A stretch of DNA of 64,000 bases from Micractinium sp. NFX-FRZ (Eukaryota > Chlorophyta > Trebouxiophyceae > Chlorellales > Chlorellaceae): NCBI GenBank assembly GCA_029339195.1, contig JAPTJF010000056.1:1-64000 (forward strand), read 5' to 3'. The position numbers and the translations under genes are program-made. Of the stretch, positions 1 to 11,260 are shown piece by piece. Position 1 is the stretch's first letter, and each line of letters starts with the position of its first letter. The notes under the pieces were generated by a model. That model searched no databases and was not told the DNA's origin. It saw nothing but the letters and a program-made list of their open reading frames with translations.

Positions 1-2608
<2,608 letters not shown>

Positions 2609-3228
2609 CCTGGCCGCCGCTATAGACCCTTATGAACGGTGATCAGCCCTCCCGGGTTCGCAACTAGCCGCGCAGGGTGGGGTTTGCGAGCGCCCGTCTG
2701 CCCTGCCTGACTGGCTGCTAGCCCTGCGCTCCCTGTCCACTGGATTGCGAGGCAAGCAGTCTGGGGCGTTCAGAGAGCAATTCGGCTCGGCAGGAGGCGT
2801 GCGGAGCCTGCTGTCCCAAATGGGCACGCTCCTTCAGTCCTCTGCAGCCTCCGGCACCCTCGTTTCTTCGTTTCCCGCCGTGCTTCACCCCGTGGTTTGC
2901 CCCTGGAGGTTCAAAGGGGCCCCTGCACAAAGTCCAGCGGCACCGCAGCAGCGGGAGGCGGCCTCACGCCTCGCGCGCCCTTGCCAGCGGTCGGCAGCGG
3001 CCCCAGACAGTCGCCGCGCGTCGCGCCCATCCTCTGAGAGCGCCGCTGGGACGGCAGGCACGCTCTAGCCAGCCACCACCCCCATTCTCGGCTCCTGTCC
3101 CGGGCTGTCTGTGCTCAAGCCAGCAGGACGCCCCAAAGTAGCTAGAAGGCGGCTGGTCTTCGTCCCTCCCAGCCTCGCCGCGCCGCACCCGAGCGGCGAG
3201 CGGGCGGTGCCCGCAGTGGCGTGACGCA
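2609..3228. other. divergent intergenic region between NDUFV2 and the CUE gene
   Basis: These 620 bp separate two oppositely transcribed start codons and should hold both promoters and 5' UTRs. I see no convincing TATA box, repeat or conserved open frame. Antisense open frames enter from the neighbours but show no protein-like composition. Confidence 0.5.
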
Positions 3229-3795
3229 ATGTCCGTCGCCACTCAGCACTCTCCCTTTGCGGTTGGCAGCAAGCGTGGGTTGTACGAGAGCGAGGAGAAC
3301 GAGGACCGGCTTCAGCGGCTGGACAGCACCGGCGGCTCGGCACAGCCCAAGCGCTACCGAGCGCGCGGCAGCCCGGTCCGCTGCAGCGCACCCGCCGCCG
3401 ACGGATTTGCTTACAGGGTCGGCCACGCCACCCTCGCGGCACTGCGCGGCCTCTTCCCCGAGATGAGCAACAAGGTGGGCGACCAGCGCAAGTGATTGAG
3501 GCCCAAAGCAGGGGGCTGGAGCGCTGACAGTGTGAGAGCTAACGCTGTCAATTGCACACCGCCAACTGCCTTCACCCTCCTTCACACTCCTGACCCCGCC
3601 CATGCCTCTCTTTTGCGTCCCTCCTTTCCTGCAGGTGATTGCCGACGTCCTGTCCGAGTATGGCGACAACATTGATGCCGCCATCAAGCACCTCACAGAC
3701 CTGCGCCTCTCCACCGCATCCACCTCGGCGGCAGCAGCCGCCAGTGGCGGCGCCACGCCCGAACAGCAGCAGCAGGCAGCGGCAGCGGCGGCCGG

Positions 3796-3838
<43 letters not shown>

Positions 3839-4740
3839 GCGGCCGCTGCAGCCAACGGGCAGCCCCAGTCTGCGGATGAGTGGGTGGACACGGTGGTGCG
3901 CGAGATGGCGGCGGCAGCCGACATGACGGATGCTCGGGCGCGCGCCTCCAAGGTGCTGCAGGCCTTTGAGCAGGCGGCGGTGCAGCACTCCACGCAGGCG
4001 GCGCAGGTGGGCGGGCCATTGCGAAGCAAGAGGGACTGCGCATGCAATGGAAGCCCCCATGCCTGTGGGCTGGCTGCGTGTTTCTGCGCAACCTGCTGCC
4101 CCGCCATGGCCGGTACGCTTGGCATTGCTGTGCACTGACCCAGCTCCTCCTGGCCCACACCGCTGTACCTGCAGGGCGGCGAGGCAGAGCGTCTGCGTGG
4201 CCAGCTGTCGGATGCGCTGCGTGAGAACCAGCTGCTCAAGCGGGCGGTGGCCATCCAGAACGGGCGCATGCAGGAGCTGAGGTGCGCGGGTAGCGGGGCG
4301 GAGCAGGGCGGGGAGGACGTGGAAGCAGCTGAGGGGCGGGGCGGATGTGCGGGGTGCACAGAGACTATGCCATCTTGTCCTGCTATGGATGCCAGCAAGG
4401 ACCCTTGCTTTTCCTTGGCGCGACAGCAGGACTGCCTCCCTGCCGTCGTTCGTGGGCTGGTTTGTGCTGATCAACTGTGCACGCCCTTGCTCTGCCCACC
4501 GTCTTCTCCCCCCTTGCCCCCGCACCCACTGGCTCATCCCGCCCGCCCCAACACCCCTGCTGTGTGTGCAGCGGCAAGGAGGCTGAGGTGGCGCAGCTGC
4601 GGGCAATGCTGGAGGGGTACCAGCAGAAGGTGCACGCCCTGGAGGTGCAGAACTACAGCCTGGCGCTGCACCTGAAGCAGGCCACGGACGGCAAGGACGC
4701 CACGCAGGCGCCCGGCTTCCGCAACCCAGACATCTTCTGA
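3229..4740 (+). CDS. CUE-domain ubiquitin-binding protein with polyglutamine tract and C-terminal coiled coil
   Basis: Exons 3229-3474, 3635-4006, 4175-4281, 4572-4740 join in phase to 297 residues. After a basic N-terminus, the segment LAALRGLFPEMSNK, spliced to VIADVLSEYGDNIDAAIKHL, has the form of a CUE domain (ubiquitin-binding three-helix fold): the FP motif, then the di-acidic/hydrophobic third helix. The layout resembles the plant 'ubiquitin system component Cue' proteins. A Gln run (14 in a row within a longer Ala/Gln segment) follows, then a conserved-looking helix around ADEWVDTVVREMAAAADM, and a C-terminal heptad-like stretch (EAEVAQLRAMLEGYQQKVHA) likely to be a coiled coil. It ends in GFRNPDIF. 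The role is inferred to be cytosolic or nuclear ubiquitin recognition; the partner is unknown. It shares a bidirectional promoter region with NDUFV2. Confidence 0.8.
3765..3840 (+). repeat. CAG microsatellite coding for polyglutamine
   Basis: CAG/CAA-rich tandem array inside exon 2 of the CUE gene, read as a Gln tract interrupted by Ala. Length polymorphism between strains would change the protein in frame. Confidence 0.9.
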
Positions 4741-4994
4741 GCACAGCGTGTGCATGCCGTGCGGCATTAGCGGTGCAGGGGCACTTGCGACTTGAGCATG
4801 CAGCGAGGGCAGCGTGCAGCACGCGGCGCGTGGCGCGCGGTGCTCCGGCTGTCAGTACCAGCGCACACCGTTGTGCCCTCCGCTCTGCGCCCCCTGCCTG
4901 CCTCGATGCGTCTCCTGTGCACCGTGCGTTGTCTCTACCGCAACTGCGCCACACAGCCCTCGGCCCCACATACTTGGCTTGCAGCCGCACCTAA

Positions 4995-5068
4995 GTTAGG
5001 CAGCTTCCCAATTGGGATTCTGAGTTAGGCAGCTTCCCAATTGGGATTCTGAGTTAGGCAGCTTCCCT
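4995..5068. repeat. 29-bp tandem repeat, about 2.5 copies
   Basis: The unit begins gttaggcagcttcccaattg and recurs exactly after 29 bp, with a third partial copy. It is more AT-rich than its surroundings and contains the short palindrome ccaattgg. It lies in the 3' UTR of the CUE gene. Confidence 0.9.
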
Positions 5069-5268
5069 ATTCCCCTTGCCCCTGCTCTTCCTGGCTTCCC
5101 TCTTGCTGACACCCCCCAATCGCTTGTTCTTCCATGCAAGCGCCTGTACTCTTACTTTACCTCGCCACTGCGCCGCCCCCCTGCACATGTGCGGGGCTGC
5201 AATTGCCTGTACTCTGACCCTGTGTGCCACCGTGCATTCACCTTTTTGACTTGTCACCTTCACCCAGC

Positions 5269-5273
5269 TGTAA
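5269..5273 (+). terminator. TGTAA polyadenylation signal, CUE gene
   Basis: TGTAA is the usual chlorophyte polyadenylation motif. This copy lies 529 bp after the stop codon and is the first clear one downstream. Confidence 0.6.
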
Positions 5274-5374
5274 CTCGCTTCTTCCGTGCCTGATGCTGGG
5301 CGCTCCAGACTCAGCCAGGCTGGCGCAGGACACCCCTTTGCTTGCAAGTGCAGCCAGGTGGCATAAGTTATTCA

Positions 5375-5379
5375 TTACA
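5375..5379 (-). terminator. TGTAA polyadenylation signal, lipid phosphatase gene
   Basis: TTACA on the plus strand reads as TGTAA on the minus strand, 79 bp past the lipid phosphatase stop codon. Confidence 0.65.
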
Positions 5380-5457
5380 CAAGGTCTCCAAGTGTGAGTG
5401 ACAGGCTACCACGCCGGCCAGGCCGCCCAGCCAGCCGGTCCCAGTCACTGGCACTGC

Positions 5458-7874
5458 TCACACTCGGTCATCACCGTAGAGCGGCAGCGGCGTAGGGGCA
5501 TCCTGCCCCGCGTCCGCACCGTTGCCATTGCCGTACAGCAAACCATACTTGCTGGGCGTGTTGGACAGAGCGCCCCGGCTGCCGCTGCTGCGCACCGCTG
5601 CGGTCAGCATGCCGGCGTGCTGGCTCATCAAGCCCGCATAGATTTGCCTGCAGGCAGCAAGTTGGAGGTGTGGGGGTGTGCACATTAGTGAGAGCCGGAT
5701 GGGTATGCCAGAGTTGCTGCAAAAGCAATCGGGCTTGGAGGGCCGACAGTGCCGCCAACGCTCGGATGCTGCATTGCTGCTGCTGCTCTTCCTCATGATT
5801 AGGATAACCAGCCCTGAAGACTCGCCGGTAGTATAGGAAGGCCATGAGCAGGCCCAGCGTGAATCCAGCACACACGTCCTCCACCTGCGGGGAAGGCCAG
5901 CGGGCACAGCAGGCGGCGGGGCGTTTCAGCCGGCCAGGCCAAGAAGCCGCGGCCCGCTTGCGGGGCGGGTGGTGCCGCAGTGTCCAATTGCGCCCGCCAC
6001 ACTGCCGCCTTCAAGCTGCCGGCAAGTACCTGCACCCCTCCCAACTCCCACAAGCAGGAGCACTGCACCAGCATGGACATATCCACCCCCCCAACCCACA
6101 TCCCCGCCACCCCCGCACGTGGTGCCAGAAGTCCTGCACCCGGCTCATGCCAATCCACACCGCGCCCATCAGTGGTGCCACTGACGCCACGAAGCGGGAG
6201 GGCGCGGCGGCTCCGTCTGCAAACACCCGCAGCTTGCCCAGCAGCCAGAATGTGAGGAAGCCCAGGCCAGAGGTGGACCAGGAAGTGTGGCCTGCGGGGG
6301 ACAGGCGGGGTGGCCGGGTGCGTAGGGAGGACGGGTGGAGGGGTGGGCGGGCCTAGGGGCAACAATGCGCATGCACACAGCTATGGAGAAACAAGCCACT
6401 GCTGTCAAGCACCGGCAGTGCGGATTTGCACAGCACATGCCCTCCTGGCTGGCTGGCTGGCTGGCCACCCACCGCTGGGGAAGGATTTGATGCCTTCACT
6501 GGGGTTGATGGCATTGTCGGCACACAGGGGCAGGCCGTCGGGCGAGAACACGGGCTTGAGGCCGTTGGGCCAGCAGCGGTGCACAAAGTGGGGGCGGGGG
6601 CGGCCGACCTGCGGGCACACAAGGGAGGGAGGGAGGGGGCAAGAGCGGGAGGGCGCGGGGCTTGGCGGGCAGGCCTGCACCTTCATGCGCCCCTTGGTGT
6701 TTCGCACACGCAACTCCCACATTAACTGATAAAAAGCTACTCACGTTTATCTTGATCCAGTTCGTGAGCAGCCCTGTCAGCGCCACACACGAGATGGCCA
6801 CCAGGCAGGCGTGGTGCGCCTCGGCTCGTGAGATGCGCCCCGCCAGCAGGAAGGCAAGGATGGCGAGCCAGGGGGTGAACACCGCCACGCTGCTCAAGCC
6901 GAAGGGGGGCGGGGGAGAGGGGAGCGGAAGAGTGGTACAAGTTGCAGGGGAGGAGCAGGCAAAGGAGCAGGGAGGGGAGCAGGAAGCGGGGGCCTCACCA
7001 CCCACCCCCACCCCGACGCGGTTAAGCCATCGCCCGCACGGCACTCACCAAGGGACCGCCCAGGCGGGAACATGGTTTTCCTTGAGAGGGTATGAGTATT
7101 TCCACAGGTCCATGTCTGAGTCAATTACAGAGTGAAGAAAGAGAAGGAGCTGGTGAGAGCAGGGAGGCTGAGGCAGCATCGGCGGAGGCAACAGCGGAGA
7201 CGGCCATACTTCCTCTGCCAGCGAGCAGCACCTGTCCCTTGGCTAGCCGAGCCTGCCCACTGGCTCACCAGAGGTGGTCCCATTGTAGAAGTTGCGCTTG
7301 AACGGCTCCCACCCCTCGCTGCAAAGCAACATCCAGCCCAGGCGGGGGAGACCAAGGGGCAGAGTGGGTGGCGTGCCAAGTCATGGGCGCTGCCTGCCTG
7401 CGCTGCAGCACCCAACTCACAGCACATGACTCCCTATGTCAACGCAGCTGGCGGCATGCGACAGCAGTGCATTTGCCAGGAACGACAGACAGGCAGGCAG
7501 GCACCTGAAGGCTAGCAGGACGAGGGTGGCCAGAAGGAAAGCGTACTCGGCGGCATGTTGCCGCACTATCTGGCTCAGCGGCTGCGGCAGCGCCCCCATT
7601 GGCGGCTTCTCGTCCTCTTGGGGATCCACGAGCCGGTCTAGGCGGGCAGCAAGGGAGCTGGCTGCAGCATGGGATGGAGCAGCACTGCATCAGTGAAGGC
7701 TCGGGCTGTGCCGCAAGGTGCGTCGGCGGGTGGCGGCAGGTGCGGCGGGTGGCGCCAGGTGCGGTGGGGTGGCGGCAGGTGGAGCGCGTGCTGGCCAGGC
7801 TGGATCGCTAAAAGGTCATTCGACTCACTCTTGCGCACGGAGAGGCTGCTGCTGCTCGTGCGCGGCGCCTGCAT
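5458..7874 (-). CDS. lipid phosphate phosphatase (PAP2 family)
   Basis: This is a membrane phosphatase that removes phosphate from phosphatidic acid or related lipid phosphates. Exons: 7829-7874, 7505-7661, 7269-7318, 7049-7115, 6745-6892, 6473-6608, 6119-6291, 5826-5884, 5458-5647, giving 341 residues. All three PAP2 catalytic motifs are present: KINVGRPRP (KX6RP), PSGH (split by intron 6) and SRVQDFWHHVED (SRX5HX3D). Hydrophobic helices surround them (AEYAFLLATLVLLAF, VFTPWLAILAFLLAG, ACLVAISCVALTGLL, VCAGFTLGLLMAFLYY), fitting the six-helix family plan. The last intron has a GC donor (5825-5824); with it the protein reads LYYRQIYAG, matching the YRQ-type end of plant enzymes, whereas reading through gives an unrelated tail. 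Start chosen at the ATG 15 codons before the first splice; an upstream start is possible. Intron 1 holds a G-rich minisatellite. Confidence 0.88.
7715..7792. repeat. G-rich minisatellite in intron 1 of the lipid phosphatase gene
   Basis: About four degenerate copies of an 18-bp unit of the form ggtggcggcaggtgcggc. The runs of G separated by short loops could form quadruplex structures. It is intronic. Confidence 0.7.
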
Positions 7875-8204
7875 AGGCGGCGCTTGCAAAGTTGGTGGAC
7901 ACTGCGCTGCCCGGCCCAGGGATCCTGCAAGGCCCAGCCCTGATCGACAGATGCCTGCAAGCGCCCGCAGAGGTAGGAGTTGACTGCCACAACAGCATGC
8001 TGTGCATGGCGAGGTGGCGCGAGGTGCAGTGATGCAGTCACAAGCAGCAACGCTCGGAGCCACACCGCCTCTCCTCTCAAGGCGCCTGGTGCCCCTGCGC
8101 CATCTCTGCAATCTGTCAGCACTCCCAGCGCGGTGCCACCCTTCGTTGTTGAAAGCTCAGGCGTGTATTCTAGGCTCCTGTCAGCAGCCGATTTGCTTGG
8201 CAGA
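7875..8204. other. 330-bp bidirectional promoter region
   Basis: Separates the divergent lipid phosphatase and plastid-protein start codons. It is less GC-rich than flanking exons. No motif I can name is visible. Confidence 0.45.
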
Positions 8205-9459
8205 ATGAGGGTCGCAGTGTGTGCCAAGCAGCTGACGGCTCCGGCCCAGCGTGCGGCCTACAGCGGCGGGCGCCCAGCAGCTGCCAAGCCGGTGCTTCCC
8301 CCCCGGCGCCGTGCCGATGTGCGCGTGTGCGCCTCTGGCAAGCTGGAGATTGCTCTGCAAAGCTTCGAGGTGCGTGGGCCCGCGTTACTGACTCACCCCT
8401 CGGCTCTGAGCACCTTCGCGCTATCCCGCAGCACCTGCCTCCCCTGCCCGCCCCGCCCTGCCCAAACTCCATGTCCTGTTGTTTTTGGAAATTGAGCACT
8501 CTCTCCGCCCCCGCTGCTGCAGTCCTGGGTGGACCAGTGGATGGCGGCGGCGGGTGCTGGTGCGGCCGGTGCGGCACGCCACCTGCAGGCCGGCCTCCTG
8601 GCCCTAGCACTGGCGCTGCAGCGGCTGGCGCACTGGGTGCAGCTTGCCGCGGCAGCCCTGGCGCTGCAGACCGCAGCGCAGCAGCCGCAGCTCGCGTTTG
8701 CGGGCGGCGACGGCAGCAGCAGCAGCAGCGACGCCAGCCCGGCACCGGTGCCCGTGGCGCGCGCCCCCGCGCCCGTTCAGGCGGTGCAGCAGCTGAAGCA
8801 CCAGGAGGCAGCAGTGTCTCCCGCGGCCGGCAGCACCCACAACCCCATGATTGACTTTTTCAGCGCGGCCACCACGGGGGCGGTGGAGCAGCTGAGGCAC
8901 ACGCTCATGGATGCCAGCCAGGGCATCGAGTCCAAGATGTCGGTCATCGAGCGCACCGCCAGCAGCGTGCAGGGCACGCTGTTCCAAGCGGCGCAAGCGC
9001 ACTCCGAGGCGGTGCGGTCCAACCCGCAGAGTGAGTGCTCTGCTGGGCCTGCCTGGTTGGCGGTGCTGTCCGTGCCGCCGCCCCTCGTGCCGCACCCGGC
9101 GTTGCCAGCTGTTGTTAACAACTGGCTGTTGAGGAAATCCGCATGTGCTGTTCCGTACCTCACCACCGTGCCCTCTCTGCCAGCTGTAGCGGCACCAGGC
9201 CTGCAGTGTGCGGTTCGGAAGCAGCCTAGCACACAGGCTGTGCTCTCCCCTCGGCCCCTGTCCCACGCCTGACCTCGCGTGCCTGTGCTCTCCCCCTGCT
9301 TGCCTCCACCCTGCAGTGGGCATGTGGAAGCAGCCCAGCATTGACGCGGTGCTGTCCGAGGAGGAGCGGCTGCGCGAGGCCGTTTTTGCCCAGGTGTATG
9401 CTGAGCTGCTGCAGAAGGACAACAAGTCCCTGTCCTTCAACGTCAACTCCCAATCCTGA
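8205..9459 (+). CDS. unknown protein, probably plastid-targeted
   Basis: Exons 8205-8369, 8523-9030, 9317-9459 give 271 residues; I do not recognise the family. The first 55 residues are rich in Ala, Arg and Pro with few acidic residues (MRVAVCAKQLTAPAQRAAYSG), like an algal chloroplast transit peptide, with VRVCASGK as a plausible cleavage region. A long Ala/Leu helix follows (AGLLALALALQRLAHWVQL), then a Ser/Pro/Ala linker, then a region with alternating charge around HNPMIDFFSAATTGAVEQL and SKMSVIERTASSVQGTLFQ. The C-terminus (IDAVLSEEERLREAVFAQVY to FNVNSQS) is the best candidate for a conserved segment because it keeps charged helical character. Its 3' UTR appears unusually long (over 1.1 kb). 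It is divergent from the lipid phosphatase gene. Confidence 0.75.
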
Positions 9460-10536
9460 GGCGCCAGCACACGACACCCAGCGTCCACGCAGCGAGCGCC
9501 CTTCTCACAGGCCTTGCTAGTAGGCCCCTCGTCCTCACGGTGCCCTGCCGTGCCGTGCCCAGTGCGCAAGCCCCGTCGCGGCGCCCGCGCCCCCGGCCTG
9601 GCCTCCCTTCCCAGCCCGGCCGGGGCCCCGGCCCGCAGTCCCACCCTAGCCAATGTCTGGCATGATTTAGGAGCCCCGGCTCTCCCCATACTAGCTTCAA
9701 GTCCCGTTAGGCGCCAGCACGAGCGTGACCTGCCCCCCTCCCCGTGCGGGCGCAGCTTCCTCCCATCACCCCACATACGCATGCCGCAGCTAGCGCCCCA
9801 GCACATTGCATCATCCCTGCAATCGGCCCGCCTTGAACCAACTCTCTTTCAAAACCTGCCCTGCCTTTGTTTCATCCTAGTTTCGTCCCCCCCCCCACAC
9901 TCTTTCGTGCGTCCAACGCGTCTAGCACCCATGTCCCCGATTCCTTTGCATCCCCTCCCCTTCTTCCCCAGTCGCCCGTGCCTTTCGTGCCCGTCCCCCC
10001 CGCCCAGCGCAGCCTTCACCCACCCCCACCTCCCAGCCCGCCTTTCGGGTCCCTCACACCCAGATCGGCTCATCCCTTGGAGTATCCCTGTTGCTCGCAC
10101 CCCTCCCCACTGCTTTGCTCGTCTGTCGTGCCCCGTCTTCTCCGGTCGCCGCCCCGCGCTCCCCATCTGGGCGTGCAGGCGCGGTGGCCCCCAAACGAAT
10201 GCCTACCTGCACCCACGCAAAGCCGTGGGTCAATCGTTAGCGTACCTCCCCCTCACCCACCCTGACTAGCGCTCCCTCCCCCTGTCTTCCACCCCTGCCT
10301 GGCGGCCGCATCCCTCTGTGTGAGCGCTTGTGTCAGCGAGCAAGTCTTTTCATGCCTGTGCCCTGTCCTTTGTGTGCCATTTTCTCAGCCCGGCGGCAGC
10401 CCACCCCCAAGGCTGCGTCCCCTCGGTTCCTCCCTGCTTTGCCTTCGATTTGCCCGCTTGCTTCCCCCCCGCCCTGCGCCTGCACTCTTACGTCCCTGCA
10501 CTCTCCCGTCCCCTGTTCCTCACTAGGACTTAGGTT

Positions 10537-10541
10537 TTACA
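10537..10541 (-). terminator. TGTAA polyadenylation signal, CCD8-like gene A
   Basis: TTACA on the plus strand, 720 bp beyond the stop codon of CCD8-like gene A. It lies upstream (in plus orientation) of the facing gene's own signal, so the mature 3' ends would overlap. Confidence 0.5.
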
Positions 10542-10591
10542 TTGGCTGCGCGTGCAAGCGCGACAGCTTGCCGTCCCACCCTGACACTGAC

Positions 10592-10596
10592 TGTAA
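10592..10596 (+). terminator. TGTAA polyadenylation signal, unknown plastid-type gene
   Basis: TGTAA followed by an A run, 1133 bp after the stop at 9459; I see no earlier plus-strand TGTAA in the 3' region. Confidence 0.5.
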
Positions 10597-11260
10597 AAAG
10601 ACGAGTAGCATGGGGCAAGCACGCACAACGGGCATGGTACCAGCGGTCGGAAAGAGCACGAGGGGCGAATTTGGCCAAAAAGGCGGGGCTGGGTGGCCCA
10701 GTTGAGTGGAAGGGTTGAGTGACAGGCGAGAATGCAACATGGGGAGATACTTCTGTGGGTAGCTACTGTATGTGCTGGACAGGTGACGTGTGAGGCGAGG
10801 CAGGGATGAGGGCGGGAGGGACGAAAAGGGCTGACTGATCAACGGCTGACTCGCAACTGAGGGGCAAAAAGATGTCGAATCCAACAACGTTTGGAGGGAT
10901 CATCAGGTTACGAGTGGTTCTCAGGTGGAGGAGAGGGGCATAGCACGGGAGAGAGCCAAGTGCAGAGGAATTGCAAACAGAGGGGGGGGCGAGGGGTGAG
11001 TGGCTGTACGAGACGTGCATGACGTGGAGATGCAAAGAAGCGCAAATACAGAGAGCATGGAGAGAGTATTCACACAGGAGGGCTCAGGCGCTGCTGCTTG
11101 TACAAGACGGGTTTGGGAAACTATGCTGTGTTGTGGCCAGCCATGCTGGCGCGGCTGCCAGGGGCTCGGGTGCCAGTACTGCGCTGTAGGTGTGCCACCT
11201 CAGCACCCAGGTACTGCCATGGCAGGGAAAGGTTCGTTCGCTTGCTTCTTCTCGCCCTGC

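Larger units (their letters stand above)
4741..5457. other. convergent 3' UTRs of the CUE gene and the lipid phosphatase gene
   Basis: The CUE stop is at 4740 and the lipid phosphatase stop is at 5458 on the other strand. A plus-strand TGTAA lies at 5269-5273 and a minus-strand TGTAA (TTACA as written) at 5375-5379. The two transcripts should therefore end about 100 bp apart without overlap. A 29-bp tandem repeat lies within the CUE 3' UTR. Confidence 0.65.
9460..11260. other. long convergent 3' UTR region
   Basis: 1.8 kb between two facing stop codons. From about 9500 to 10530 the plus strand is strongly pyrimidine-rich (C/T runs with CCCC blocks), producing a 251-codon open frame at 9514-10269 that looks like composition, not protein. 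Plus-strand TGTAA is at 10592-10596 and minus-strand TGTAA (TTACA) at 10537-10541, so the two transcripts should overlap tail-to-tail by roughly 50-100 bp. Confidence 0.6.

Noticed and set aside
3142..4398. 418-codon minus-strand open frame overlapping the CUE gene
   Set aside because: It is a shadow frame across CAG repeats (poly-Cys/Ala) opposite well-supported exons.
5458..5884. Intronless reading of the last lipid phosphatase exon ending at 5471
   Set aside because: It gives a tail rich in Gln, Arg and Cys unlike the family. A GC donor at 5825 gives the family-like YYRQIYAG end and a plausible C-terminus.
9514..10269. 251-codon open frame on the plus strand after the unknown plastid-type gene
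   Set aside because: It is almost entirely Pro/Ser/Leu/Arg from C/T-rich sequence, lacks any motif, and lies between a stop codon and that gene's likely polyadenylation signal. I treat it as 3' UTR.
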